Part shown: piece after piece, positions 19,411 to 27,584 of the stretch
How positions within the stretch are numbered: position 1 is the stretch's first letter
Layout of the letters: every line of letters starts with the position of its first letter
Assembly (NCBI RefSeq): GCF_014205295.1
Contig: NZ_JACHNF010000001.1
Coordinates: 4,154,001 to 4,218,000, forward strand
Length of the DNA stretch: 64,000 bases
Direction of reading: 5' to 3'
Origin: Kribbella solani
Lineage (GTDB): Bacteria; Actinomycetota; Actinomycetes; Propionibacteriales; Kribbellaceae
Program-made: the position numbers and the translations under genes
The notes under the pieces: model-generated
The model's input: only the letters and a program-made list of their open reading frames with translations
Databases searched by the model: none
Told to the model about the DNA's origin: nothing

Positions 19411-20441
19411 GCCGACCTCACTCGTGGATCGAGTACGTGGTAGATCACGTCGGCGAGCGTGTTCATCAGGATCACCGACACCGTGATCAGCAGGAACGTG
19501 CCTTGCATCAAGGTGAAGTCCGGCACCCGGATCGCCTCGTAGAACAGCTGGCCGAGTCCCGGCCAGCTGAAGATCGCCTCCACCGTCACGGCACCTCCGA
19601 CCACGAACCCGATCCGCATGAACACCAACGTGACCGTCGGCAGCAGCGCGTTCGGTACGGCGTGCTTCCGGCGAATCTCGTCGTCCCGCAGCCCCTTCGC
19701 CCGGGCGGTCGTGATGTAGTCCTGGCCGACCTCGTCGATCACCGAAGAGCGCATCACCAGCAAGTACTGGGCGTACACGACCGCGACCAGCGTCAGGCAC
19801 GGCAGCACCATGTGCTCCCCGACGTCGAGGACGCCGGCGAAACCGTCCGGTTTGTCGACGCTCGAACTGCCACGGGTCGGGAAGATCCCCGGAATCGGCC
19901 CGATGCCGGCAGCGAACACCATCAGCAGCAGGAGTCCGAGCCAGAACGTCGGCACCGACCAGAGCACCAGCGAGATCGCCGTCGAGATCTTGTCGAACCG
20001 GCTGCCCGGTTTCCAGCCGGCCCGCGCGCCCTGCCACAGACCGAGCCCGACCGCCAGCACCAGCGCGGTCCCGGTCAGCAGCAGCGTCGACCCGATCCGT
20101 TCACCGATCAGATCGACCACCGGACGCTTGTACTCGTACGAGTCGCCCAGGTCGAACCGCAGCGTCTGCCCCAGAAAGTGCAGGAACTGCTCGGGAATCG
20201 GCTTGTCCAGACCGAGCCGGGCGCGTTCCAGATCGAGTTGCTCCGGCGTCATGTTCCGGCCCTGCGCGAGCGCCCGGACCGGGTCACCCGGCAACAACCG
20301 GAACAGGAAGAACGTCGCGACGATCACCATCGCGATGCTGAGCAGGGCCCCGCCCGCCTTGGTCGCCGCGTACCGCAGCAGACCGTGGCGGGCCGGGGTC
20401 TCCTCAAGCGCCTCGACGGCGCCGGCTTCAGGGACCGTCAT
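19407..20441 (-). CDS. Peptide ABC importer permease (DppB-type)
   Basis: A 344-residue permease. The first helix (about residues 30–50) leads into FFLFRLLPGDPVRALAQG, the DppB signature, then the transmembrane core with coupling loop TTARAKGLRDDEIRRKHAVP and the GAVTVEAIFSWPGLG motif. It forms the translocation channel with the DppC-type subunit. The start overlaps the binding-protein stop by four bases (20438–20441), so the whole importer operon is translationally linked. Confidence 0.94.
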   Translation of the reverse strand: MTVPEAGAVEALEETPARHGLLRYAATKAGGALLSIAMVIVATFFLFRLLPGDPVRALAQGRNMTPEQLDLERARLGLDKPIPEQFLHFLGQTLRFDLGDSYEYKRPVVDLIGERIGSTLLLTGTALVLAVGLGLWQGARAGWKPGSRFDKISTAISLVLWSVPTFWLGLLLLMVFAAGIGPIPGIFPTRGSSSVDKPDGFAGVLDVGEHMVLPCLTLVAVVYAQYLLVMRSSVIDEVGQDYITTARAKGLRDDEIRRKHAVPNALLPTVTLVFMRIGFVVGGAVTVEAIFSWPGLGQLFYEAIRVPDFTLMQGTFLLITVSVILMNTLADVIYHVLDPRVRSA

Positions 20442-22240
20442 TCGCGCTCGTCGGCGGCACCGCGACGGCGCCGGGTCAGGAAGAACCCGCCGATCCCCAG
20501 CACGACCACGCCGGCCGCGACACCCGCGATCAGGCCGCCGTTCGATCCGCCGCCTTCACTCGCGTCGTTCGCGGTCGTCCTGGCCTCCACCGTGTAGAAC
20601 GGCCAGTACCCCGAGCCCCCGTACAAGAGACCCTTGTCCTCGGGGATCGGCGTGATGCTGGCGATCCGGTCCCCGCGGTACCCCTCGAGATCGTTCGGGT
20701 AGTACAGCGTGATCACCGGCGCATCCGTGTACAGGCGCTCCTCCATCTTCTTGATGATGTCGGCGCGCTTGGTCCGGTCGAGTTCCTTCTGCTGTTGCTG
20801 GTAGAGGCTCTCGTACGTCGGGTCGCAGTAGAACGACTCGGTACCGCCACCCTGACCGGAAGCAGTCGGCCGGCGGCTGCACAGATGCGTACCGAGCACC
20901 TCCTCCGGGTCCGGGTTCACCGACCAGCCGCTGATCGCGATGTCGAACAGCGCGGTCGTACCCGTCTCCTCGGTGAACTTGCTGGAGTCCAGCCGCTTCG
21001 TCGTCAGCGTGATCCCGATTTCCTTGAACCAGCCGGTCAGGTACTCGGCCAGCTTGTCCTCGATCGGCGTATCGGTGTGGATACTGAACCGGAACTGCAG
21101 TTTCCGCGAGCCGTCCGGCATCGTACGGACGCCGTCCGGGCCTTTCTTGTACCCGGCGTCGTCGAGGATCTTGTTCGCCTTCGCGAGATCGAAACCGATC
21201 TTCTGGTCACCCGTCGCTTCCCAGAAGAAGTCCTTGTACAGCGGCGGAATGATCGACCCGTCCGCCGGTTTCGCCAGCCCGCCCTGCACCTCGTCGACCA
21301 GTTTCTGCTTGTCGATCGCGTAGTGCAGCGCGGTCCGTACCTTCGGATCCTTCAACGCCGGATGCCCGTCACCGATCGGTTTGTTGTCGCTGGTGGTGGC
21401 GCCGTGGTTGATCTGCAGGTACGTCGCGCGGCGACCCTGGGTGTTCCACTGGACGATGTTGTCAGCGCCCTTCAGCGACTCGAAGTCCGGCGGATTCAGC
21501 CGGCCGATCAGGTCGATGTCACCCTTCTTCAGACCGACGATCGACGCGGCCGGGTTGTCGTAGAAGATCATCTGCAACTCGTCGATCTTCGGGCGTCCAC
21601 GCCAGTAGTCCGGGTTCGCCTCCAGCCGGACGAACTGGTCCTTCTTGTGCTCGACCGCGATGTACGGTCCGCTGCCGACCGTCGGGTACACCTCACCGTC
21701 GAACTTGGAGATGTCCTTGACCTTCTCCCAGACATGCTTCGGCATGATCGGCACCGGGTTGTCCAGCATCGACGCCTGCGGGGTCTTGAGCTTGATGGTC
21801 AGCTCCTGCCCGTTCGCGGCCACGCTCTGGAAGTTCTCCACCGCCGGTCCGTTCCCGGTCTTCGCGCCGTCGTCGGTCATCATCTTGCTGAACGTCCAGG
21901 CCGCGTCGTCCGCCGTGATCGGCTGCCCGTCCGACCACTTCGCCGCGCGGATCTTGAACGTCCAGGTCAGCCCGTCCGGCGACGTCGTCCACGACTCGGC
22001 CAGATCCGGGCTCGGCTGCAGCGTCTTCGAGTCCGGCACCGTCAGGAACCCGTAGATCAACCGCTGGATCGACCCGGTCACCAGCCGGACGGCAAGAAAC
22101 GGGTTCATCGAATCCACCGACTGCGTGACCCCGATCTTGATCACCTTCTTCGCCGGCTCCGCCGCCCGCGCGGTCCCCGACAGCCCCGGCAGCACCGCCA
22201 CCAGACACAACGCCGCCAGACTCGCCAACAACTTCCGCAT
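20438..22240 (-). CDS. Peptide ABC importer substrate-binding protein with C-terminal membrane anchor
   Basis: A 600-residue family 5 solute-binding protein (SBP_bac_5: RLIYGFLTVPDS … PDLAESWTTSPDGLTWTF). The signal peptide (residues 1–26) ends ARA and has no lipobox cysteine. The C-terminus instead has a Gly/Ser linker, a hydrophobic helix (LIAGVAAGVVVLGIGGFFL) and a positive RRRRG stop-transfer sequence. This is an unusual way to tether a binding protein in a Gram-positive cell. The ATG at 22240 has GGGAAGG upstream and was preferred over an extension of 13 codons. It is the first gene of the operon; the ligand cannot be read from sequence. Confidence 0.92.
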   Translation of the reverse strand: MRKLLASLAALCLVAVLPGLSGTARAAEPAKKVIKIGVTQSVDSMNPFLAVRLVTGSIQRLIYGFLTVPDSKTLQPSPDLAESWTTSPDGLTWTFKIRAAKWSDGQPITADDAAWTFSKMMTDDGAKTGNGPAVENFQSVAANGQELTIKLKTPQASMLDNPVPIMPKHVWEKVKDISKFDGEVYPTVGSGPYIAVEHKKDQFVRLEANPDYWRGRPKIDELQMIFYDNPAASIVGLKKGDIDLIGRLNPPDFESLKGADNIVQWNTQGRRATYLQINHGATTSDNKPIGDGHPALKDPKVRTALHYAIDKQKLVDEVQGGLAKPADGSIIPPLYKDFFWEATGDQKIGFDLAKANKILDDAGYKKGPDGVRTMPDGSRKLQFRFSIHTDTPIEDKLAEYLTGWFKEIGITLTTKRLDSSKFTEETGTTALFDIAISGWSVNPDPEEVLGTHLCSRRPTASGQGGGTESFYCDPTYESLYQQQQKELDRTKRADIIKKMEERLYTDAPVITLYYPNDLEGYRGDRIASITPIPEDKGLLYGGSGYWPFYTVEARTTANDASEGGGSNGGLIAGVAAGVVVLGIGGFFLTRRRRGAADERE

Positions 22241-22254
22241 GGGCCCGCCCTTCC

Positions 22255-22269
22255 CCAAACTGTGTTTGG
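22255..22269. promoter_or_regulatory. Operator-like inverted repeat upstream of importer operon
   Basis: CCAAAC-TGT-GTTTGG is a perfect 6-3-6 inverted repeat, 15 bases before the binding-protein ATG. A TTGACA sequence on the minus strand at 22302–22297 could be the −35 of the promoter, so the repeat would lie near or just after the start of transcription. A repressor site is the simplest reading; the protein is unknown. Confidence 0.4.
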
Positions 22270-22744
22270 AAGAAACCACACCAGCAAGCCCTATCCTGTC
22301 AACAATCTACGGCCCTTTGTCATCTTTCAGTAACCTTCTTACGTTGTTCGGGGGTGTGTACGACCAACCCTCCGCGTGCTCCGCGGACGCCCTCTTCGTC
22401 GCTCCGCTCCTCAACGCCCCCGCTCCGCACGCCACCCCACCCACCCCCGGCTCAGCGCCGAAGCCTCCCCCTCGGCTACCGCTGACATCACCGGCCTACC
22501 GCCCAGGCGTCTCCGGCTGCCGCCGGCGGCTTGCGGGCTGCTGCCCGCGCTCGCGCGCTACCGCGCGATCCACGCCACCTGACCGAGGACTGTGCCAGCG
22601 CCGAGCAGCCACCGGGCAGCCTGCCGCTCCACTCGATCCGCACAACAGTGCAGCAAGTTGCAGAACCCAGTCGCCAACCGACGATGCCGACACCTGCCAC
22701 ATCCAGGGCAGCCGAGTCCGAAGATCTACTGCCTGCCCGCTTGT

Positions 22745-22833
22745 CCTCCGAGTGGTTGCCCCTTCGGGTGCTGGGTTGCCCCCTGAGATTTTGAGGGGGC
22801 AACCCAGCAGTTCGAGGGATAACCACTCGGAGG
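22745..22833. repeat. 89-bp palindrome with 40-base arms
   Basis: Arms 22745–22784 and 22794–22833 match in 33 of 40 positions. The outer 13 and the inner 16 bases are perfect, and the loop is nine bases (22785–22793). The inner GGGTTGCCCCCT arm and a nine-base A/T-containing loop recur at 49667–49703, so this belongs to a dispersed palindromic repeat family. Confidence 0.75.
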
Positions 22834-23060
22834 GTCGGGCGTGGTTCGGCTTCTTGGGTGTGCGGCGCGGGTTGCTGGGCGAGATGTTCACGGCGCGGGA
22901 TGGTCGTGGCCACACTCCGGCAGGTCCAGAGATGGGCCGGGAACCTCGGAGGCAGCCAGCGTGTTCGGCGGCAGCCGGCGTGTTCGGCGGGAGCCGGAGT
23001 ACACCGGCGACAGCCCGGGAACGGGTGCACCGGCGGTAGCCGGGGGTGGGCCGGTTGCGA

Positions 23061-23102
23061 GCGGAGCGGGGGCGGTGAGGAGCGGAGCGGGGGCGGTGAG
23101 GA
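23061..23102. repeat. Perfect tandem duplication, 2 × 21 bases
   Basis: The unit at 23061–23081 is repeated exactly at 23082–23102. The corresponding left inverted-repeat arm (around 22400–22430) has only one copy, so the duplication arose after the two arms formed. Nothing coding overlaps it. Confidence 0.75.
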
Positions 23103-23194
23103 GGGGAGCGACGAAGGGAGCGCCCGCGAAGTACGCGGGGGCTGACCGGAGTACGTGGAGCCGACTATGCGTACGACATGAAAGTGAGACTTGA

Positions 23195-23210
23195 CTACAC
23201 GATCGTGTAG
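23195..23210. promoter_or_regulatory. Perfect 16-bp palindromic TetR operator
   Basis: CTACACGATCGTGTAG is a perfect palindrome 35 bases before the tetR start. TTGACT at 23191–23196 overlaps its left end and could be the −35 element, so a bound TetR dimer would shut off its own operon and the downstream ABC exporter. Its size and symmetry are typical of TetR-family operators. Confidence 0.75.
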
Positions 23211-23244
23211 TAGTTTGCTGTTGTGTGTAGGAGAGGAGTGGGTG

Positions 23245-23847
23245 ATGGATCGGGCGGTTGAGGATTTGACGGCGCGGGCCCGGATTCGGGATGCGGCGAT
23301 CGAGTTGTTCGGGGGGCGGGGGATCGAGGGGGCTTCGATTCGGGATATCGCGGCGGCGGCGGGGGTTTCGTCGGGGCTGGTGCGGCATCACTTCGGGTCG
23401 AAGGAGTCGTTGCGGGAGGCGTGCGATCAGTACGCGAAGGAGCGGATGCTGCAGATCGGGGCGGAGCTCAGTACTGACGGGGATCTGAGTGGGCTGGATC
23501 CGCTGGCGCTGTACCCGGTCGCGCTGCCGTTGCAGCTGTATCTGGTGCGTTCGATGATGGACGGTTCGGAGACCGCGACCGCGTTGTTCATGCAGGGGGT
23601 CGACGCGGTCGAGGAGTGGAGCGCCGGGTACGGGATTCAGCCGCGGGACCGGCGGGGGTACGCGGCCGCGATGACCGCGATCAAGCTCAGCGTGCTGATC
23701 CTGCGGGACCAGGTCTCGAAGGCGATCGGCGAGGACATCACCACACCCGAGGGTTACAACCGGATCGGCAAGGCGCTGATGGAGGTCTTCACGATCCCGC
23801 TGCTCTCCCCGGAACAGGTCGAGAAGCTCAACAAACAGGAGAAGTGA
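23245..23847 (+). CDS. TetR family repressor of the adjacent ABC exporter
   Basis: A 200-residue regulator. The N-terminal helix-turn-helix reads [20 protein letters not shown] and then [21 protein letters not shown] (residues about 12–55). The C-terminal ligand-binding domain is all-helical and contains no recognised ligand signature. The ATG at 23245 follows AGGAGAGGAG. Only two bases separate its stop from the ATPase start, so regulator and exporter are one transcript, and a perfect palindrome sits at the promoter. The likely inducer is the exported compound, by analogy with antibiotic exporters. Confidence 0.92.
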   Translation: MDRAVEDLTARARIRDAAIELFGGRGIEGASIRDIAAAAGVSSGLVRHHFGSKESLREACDQYAKERMLQIGAELSTDGDLSGLDPLALYPVALPLQLYLVRSMMDGSETATALFMQGVDAVEEWSAGYGIQPRDRRGYAAAMTAIKLSVLILRDQVSKAIGEDITTPEGYNRIGKALMEVFTIPLLSPEQVEKLNKQEK

Positions 23848-23849
23848 TC

Positions 23850-24746
23850 ATGCCGGCTGCGATCAGCACGGAAGGTCTGGTCAAGCGGTTCGGGCGTACG
23901 TACGCCCTGAACGGCCTCGACCTGGAGGTACGAACCGGTGAAGTGCACGGTTTCCTCGGCCCGAACGGCGCGGGGAAGACGACGACGATCCGGATTCTGC
24001 TCGGGATGACCCGGGCCGACGGCGGTACGGCGCGGGTGCTCGACGGTGATCCGTGGGCGGACGCGACCGACCTGCACCGGCGGCTCGCGTACGTGCCGGG
24101 TGACGTGACGCTGTGGCCGAATCTGTCCGGTGGCGAGGCGATCGATCTGCTCGGCCGGATGCGCGGCGGGGTGGACAAGAAGCGGAAGGCCGAGCTGCTG
24201 GAGCGGTTCGATCTGGATCCGAAGAAGAAGGCCCGGGCGTACTCGAAGGGCAATCGGCAGAAGGTCGCGCTGGTCGCGGCGTTCGCGTCGGACGTCGAAC
24301 TGCTGTTCCTCGACGAACCCACGTCGGGCCTGGATCCGTTGATGGAGGAGGTTTTCCGTGAGGTCGTGCAGGAGATCAGCGACCGCGAGGGGCGTACGGT
24401 GCTGCTGTCCAGCCACATCTTGTCCGAGGTCGAGGCGCTGTGCGACCGGGTTACGATCATCCGCGCGGGCCGTGCGGTGGAGACCGGTACGTTGTCGGAG
24501 CTGCGGCACCTGACCCGTACGTCGATCCAGGCCGAGCTGGCCGGGTCGATGGACGGCCTGGCTCAGTTGACCGGCGTACACGACTTCCGCGTCGACGACG
24601 GCCGGGTGCGGTTCGATGTCGACACCGACGAGATCAATCCGGTGCTGCGCCGGTTGACGGAGATCGGCGTACGCAGCCTGGTCAGCCAGCCGCCTTCGCT
24701 GGAAGAACTGTTCCTGCGGCTGTACGAACCCGAGGCCGTGAAATGA
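23850..24746 (+). CDS. ABC exporter ATP-binding protein (antibiotic-type)
   Basis: A 298-residue ATPase. Walker A is GPNGAGKT at residues 37–44 and Walker B is [13 protein letters not shown]. The signature motif is YSKGNRQKV instead of LSGGQ, a variant seen in DrrA-like exporters. The H-loop is [11 protein letters not shown]. The C-terminal domain (about residues 220–298) ends [13 protein letters not shown]. Its stop overlaps the permease start by four bases. It pairs with the single large permease that follows; the substrate is unknown, with hydrophobic antibiotics or lipids as candidates. Confidence 0.93.
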   Translation: MPAAISTEGLVKRFGRTYALNGLDLEVRTGEVHGFLGPNGAGKTTTIRILLGMTRADGGTARVLDGDPWADATDLHRRLAYVPGDVTLWPNLSGGEAIDLLGRMRGGVDKKRKAELLERFDLDPKKKARAYSKGNRQKVALVAAFASDVELLFLDEPTSGLDPLMEEVFREVVQEISDREGRTVLLSSHILSEVEALCDRVTIIRAGRAVETGTLSELRHLTRTSIQAELAGSMDGLAQLTGVHDFRVDDGRVRFDVDTDEINPVLRRLTEIGVRSLVSQPPSLEELFLRLYEPEAVK

Positions 24747-26329
24747 AATCCCTGTCCGGTACGGGCGGTCTGATCCGGTTGATCCTGCGCCGGGACCGGA
24801 TCGTGATGCCGTTGTGGATCGTGCTTCTGGTCGCGATCTCGGTCAGTTACGTGAAGCAGTACGGCGATCTGTTTCCGACGCCGGACTCCCGGGTCAAGTA
24901 CGCGAGCAACGCCGGCTTCATCACCTTGTACGGAGAGCTGTCCGGCTCCGGTCTTGGTGAGTTCGTGACGTGGCGACTGGGATTCGTACCGGTGATGGTC
25001 GGGCTGATCAGCCTGCTCACCGTGATCCGGCACACCCGGGTCGAGGAGGAATCCGGTCGTCGCGAGTTGCTCGGGGCAACTGTCATCGGACGGCACGCAC
25101 AGCTGGCGGCGGCCTTGACGACGGTACTCGGCGCGAACCTGGTGCTCGGCGTACTCCTTGCCTTCGGCATGCAAAGCCAGAACCTGCCACTCGGCGGATC
25201 GATTGCCCTAGGCATCGAGTACGCCGGAACCGGTTGGCTGTTCGCCGCGGTCGGCGCGGTCGCGGCGCAGTTGACGGCGAGCGCCGGTACGGCCCGGGGA
25301 ATCGCGATCAGTGTGCTCGGCGCCTCGTACGTACTGCGAGCCGCCGGCGACACCAGCGAGCACACCGACGGACCGCTTGCGTGGCTGTCGTGGGTGTCGC
25401 CGATCGGCTGGGCGCAGCGCATCCATCCGTACGGCGAGAACCGCTTCTGGCTCGGCGGGATCGTGCTGGCAGCAACCGTCGCGCTGATTGGTGCCGCCGT
25501 GGCGCTTTCGGTACGGCGGGACGTCGGCGCCGGCCTGCTCCCGGACAAGCCGGGTCCCGCGGAGGGCAACCTCGGGTCGCCGCTCGCGCTTGCCTGGCGG
25601 CTGCACCGCGGGCTGCTGCTGGCGTGGACGACCGGATTCGCCTTGCTGGGCTTACTGTTCGGCGGGGTCGCGAAGGGCGTCGGCGACCTGATGCGTGACG
25701 ACGCGACGCTTCAGGACGTGTTCCGGCGGATGGGCGGCGCGGCCGGGCTGATCGACTCGTTCCTCGCCGGCGTGATGACTCTGGTCGGGCTGATCGCGTC
25801 GGCGTACGCGGTGCAGGCGACGCTGCGGCTACGGGCCGAGGAAACCAGCGGTCGCGCCGAGCCGGTACTGGCGACCGCGACGAGCCGCTGGCAATGGGCC
25901 GCGAGCCATCTGGTCTTCAGCCTGCTCGGTCCGGCGGTCGCGCTGCTGGCGGCCGGAGTCGCCGAGGGCATCGCGTACGGCCTGGCGATCGGCGATGTCG
26001 GCGGGCAGCTGCCGCGCCTGGTCGCGGCCGCGCTCACCCAACTGCCCGCGGTCTGGGTACTCGCCGCGATCACGATCGCGATCTTCGGATTCGTCCCGCG
26101 GCTGTCGATGGTGTCGTGGGCCGGCCCGGCGCTGTGCATCCTGATCGGACTGGTCAGCGCCGGTGTCGCGACCGCCGCGTGGGTTCGCGACATCTCCCCG
26201 TTCACGCATCTCCCGTCGCTTCCCGGCGGCGATGTCTCCCCCGGCCCGCTGCTGATCCTGCTCGCGATCACCGCCGTCGTCGGCGCCGCCGGCCTGATCG
26301 GCCTCCGTCGGCGCGACCTACCGGCCTGA
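24743..26329 (+). CDS. ABC exporter permease, duplicated 12-helix type
   Basis: A 528-residue integral membrane protein with about twelve predicted helices arranged as two similar halves (residues about 1–265 and 275–528). Each half has a characteristic early loop ([20 protein letters not shown] in the first, [20 protein letters not shown] in the second), showing internal duplication. This layout is that of polyketide-antibiotic exporter permeases in streptomycetes. The ATG at 24743 overlaps the ATPase stop. It converges on a 40-codon ORF twelve bases away. Confidence 0.9.
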   Translation: MKSLSGTGGLIRLILRRDRIVMPLWIVLLVAISVSYVKQYGDLFPTPDSRVKYASNAGFITLYGELSGSGLGEFVTWRLGFVPVMVGLISLLTVIRHTRVEEESGRRELLGATVIGRHAQLAAALTTVLGANLVLGVLLAFGMQSQNLPLGGSIALGIEYAGTGWLFAAVGAVAAQLTASAGTARGIAISVLGASYVLRAAGDTSEHTDGPLAWLSWVSPIGWAQRIHPYGENRFWLGGIVLAATVALIGAAVALSVRRDVGAGLLPDKPGPAEGNLGSPLALAWRLHRGLLLAWTTGFALLGLLFGGVAKGVGDLMRDDATLQDVFRRMGGAAGLIDSFLAGVMTLVGLIASAYAVQATLRLRAEETSGRAEPVLATATSRWQWAASHLVFSLLGPAVALLAAGVAEGIAYGLAIGDVGGQLPRLVAAALTQLPAVWVLAAITIAIFGFVPRLSMVSWAGPALCILIGLVSAGVATAAWVRDISPFTHLPSLPGGDVSPGPLLILLAITAVVGAAGLIGLRRRDLPA

Positions 26330-26340
26330 TCCACCGAACC

Positions 26341-26463
26341 CTGCTACTTGCGGGCGTTGCGGGACCAGCTGAACGCATAGCCACCAAAAGCGGCGAAGCC
26401 GAGAGCAAGTGTGATCGCCAGACCGTACGCGCGGGTGTGCCTCACTTCCTGGGCGGTGCTCAC
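26341..26463 (-). CDS. Small 40-residue membrane protein, hypothetical
   Basis: A GTG-started open frame with AGGA five bases upstream encodes 40 residues. A charged N-terminus (STAQEVRHTRAYG) is followed by a hydrophobic segment (LAITLALGFAAFGGYAF) and a basic tail (SWSRNARK). This looks like a designed single-helix, N-in or C-in small protein rather than noise. It lies 43 bases downstream of the SpoIIM gene on the same strand and may be co-transcribed. No function is known. Confidence 0.55.
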
Positions 26464-26506
26464 GCTTCCTGGTTCCCACTACGGAAACAGGATCAGGCCC
26501 TAGTGG

Positions 26507-27502
26507 TCAGGCCGAGACCGGTGCGCTTGCCTCGCGGTCGAGTTCATCCACATCGCCGTACTCACCAAGTCGGTGCGCACGCCGGCCGAGCGTCCAGACG
26601 TACGTGAAGAACGCCAGCTCGGCCAGAATGCCGACAGTGACCCGGACCGCGGCCGGCAGGAACGGTGTCACGAACGCCTCGATCAGGCCGGTGACCAGCA
26701 GCACTGCCGCGAGGCCGATCGCCATCCCGATCGTGGCGCGTCCGGTCTGGGCAAGCGCCTGCATACGCGTACGCGCGCCAGGTACCACCCAGGACCAGCC
26801 CAGCCGCAGACCGGCCGCGGTAGCGATGAAGACCGCGGTCAGTTCGAGCAGACCGTGTGGAGTGATCAGGCTGAAGAACAGACCGCCCTTGTCGTGACTG
26901 ATCATCAGACCGGCACTCAGACCGAGGTTGAGCGCGTTGTCCCACAGGATGAGGATGGACGGGATGATCAGGATGCCCAGCGCGAGTACCGCGGCGCTGA
27001 TCGTCGCATTGTTGATCCAGACGCGCAGTGCGAAGTCCTGCGCCGGGTTGTCGGAGTAGTACGACTCGAAGTCGTGGTTGACGAGCTGCTTCACCTGGTC
27101 CGGCGTGGCGATCGAGTCGACCACCTCTGGATGCGCCAGCACCCGCCAGGCGGTCCAGGCGGCGACCAGGTAGAACAGCAGGCCGATGGCGAGCCACCAG
27201 CGTCTGGACACGTACAGCGCGGCCGGGAAGCTGACCAGGAAGTACTTGGAGATGTCCCGCCAGACCGGCGCCTGCGCACCCGTCACCGCGCCCCGGGCGT
27301 CAGCGATCAGTCCGGAGAGCCGACCGATCGACACCGGGTCCGCTCCGGCCGCCCTGAGCGCGGCCAGGTGCGTACCGACGCGCTGGTACAGCGTGACGAG
27401 CTCATCGGCCTCCGCACCGGACAGACGGCGCTGGCGACGCGTCAGGTACGCCAGGCGATCCCACTGCGGCTGGTGCACGGAAACGAACGCTTCGACGTCC
27501 AC
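26507..27502 (-). CDS. SpoIIM/DUF95 family membrane protein
   Basis: A 331-residue membrane protein of the stage II sporulation protein M family. The soluble N-terminus (about 1–100, MDVEAFVSVHQPQWDRLAYL) is followed by five to six helices and the family motif LFFSLITPHGLLELTAVFIA. In non-sporulating actinobacteria this gene sits beside RDD and MoxR/DUF58 genes; its role there is unproven. It is divergent from the RDD gene over an 82-base gap. In relatives the pair usually adjoins the MoxR operon, which here lies 11 kb away. Confidence 0.9.
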   Translation of the reverse strand: MDVEAFVSVHQPQWDRLAYLTRRQRRLSGAEADELVTLYQRVGTHLAALRAAGADPVSIGRLSGLIADARGAVTGAQAPVWRDISKYFLVSFPAALYVSRRWWLAIGLLFYLVAAWTAWRVLAHPEVVDSIATPDQVKQLVNHDFESYYSDNPAQDFALRVWINNATISAAVLALGILIIPSILILWDNALNLGLSAGLMISHDKGGLFFSLITPHGLLELTAVFIATAAGLRLGWSWVVPGARTRMQALAQTGRATIGMAIGLAAVLLVTGLIEAFVTPFLPAAVRVTVGILAELAFFTYVWTLGRRAHRLGEYGDVDELDREASAPVSA

Positions 27503-27584
27503 TGGTACACCTCCGCTGCCCGGCTGGCTCCTTGCGCTGGCAGACTAGCCGGACCGAGTGTCTGCGCAGGAGGGGGGCGACGTC

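Larger units (their letters stand above)
22366..23155. repeat. Non-coding stretch bounded by long imperfect inverted repeats
   Basis: The roughly 1-kb gap between the importer and the tetR gene (22241–23244) has no credible gene; its open frames are Arg/Pro/Ala-rich shadows. Its left part (about 22366–22456) and right part (about 23037–23155) are imperfect inverted copies of each other, sharing for example an unbroken AGCGGAGC/AGCGACGAAG-type core and CCGGGGGTGGG. The right copy holds an extra 21-base tandem unit. A smaller strong palindrome (22745–22833) lies near the midpoint. The layout resembles a decayed or non-autonomous mobile element, but no transposase remains. Confidence 0.55.

Noticed and set aside
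20795-22333. A 512-codon frame on the plus strand
   Set aside because: It lies opposite the peptide-binding protein gene and encodes only Arg/Leu/Val/Asp-rich sequence without motifs.
24161-24300. Non-canonical ABC signature (YSKGNRQ) as sign of an inactive ATPase
   Set aside because: This variant is usual in DrrA-like exporters, and all other motifs are intact.
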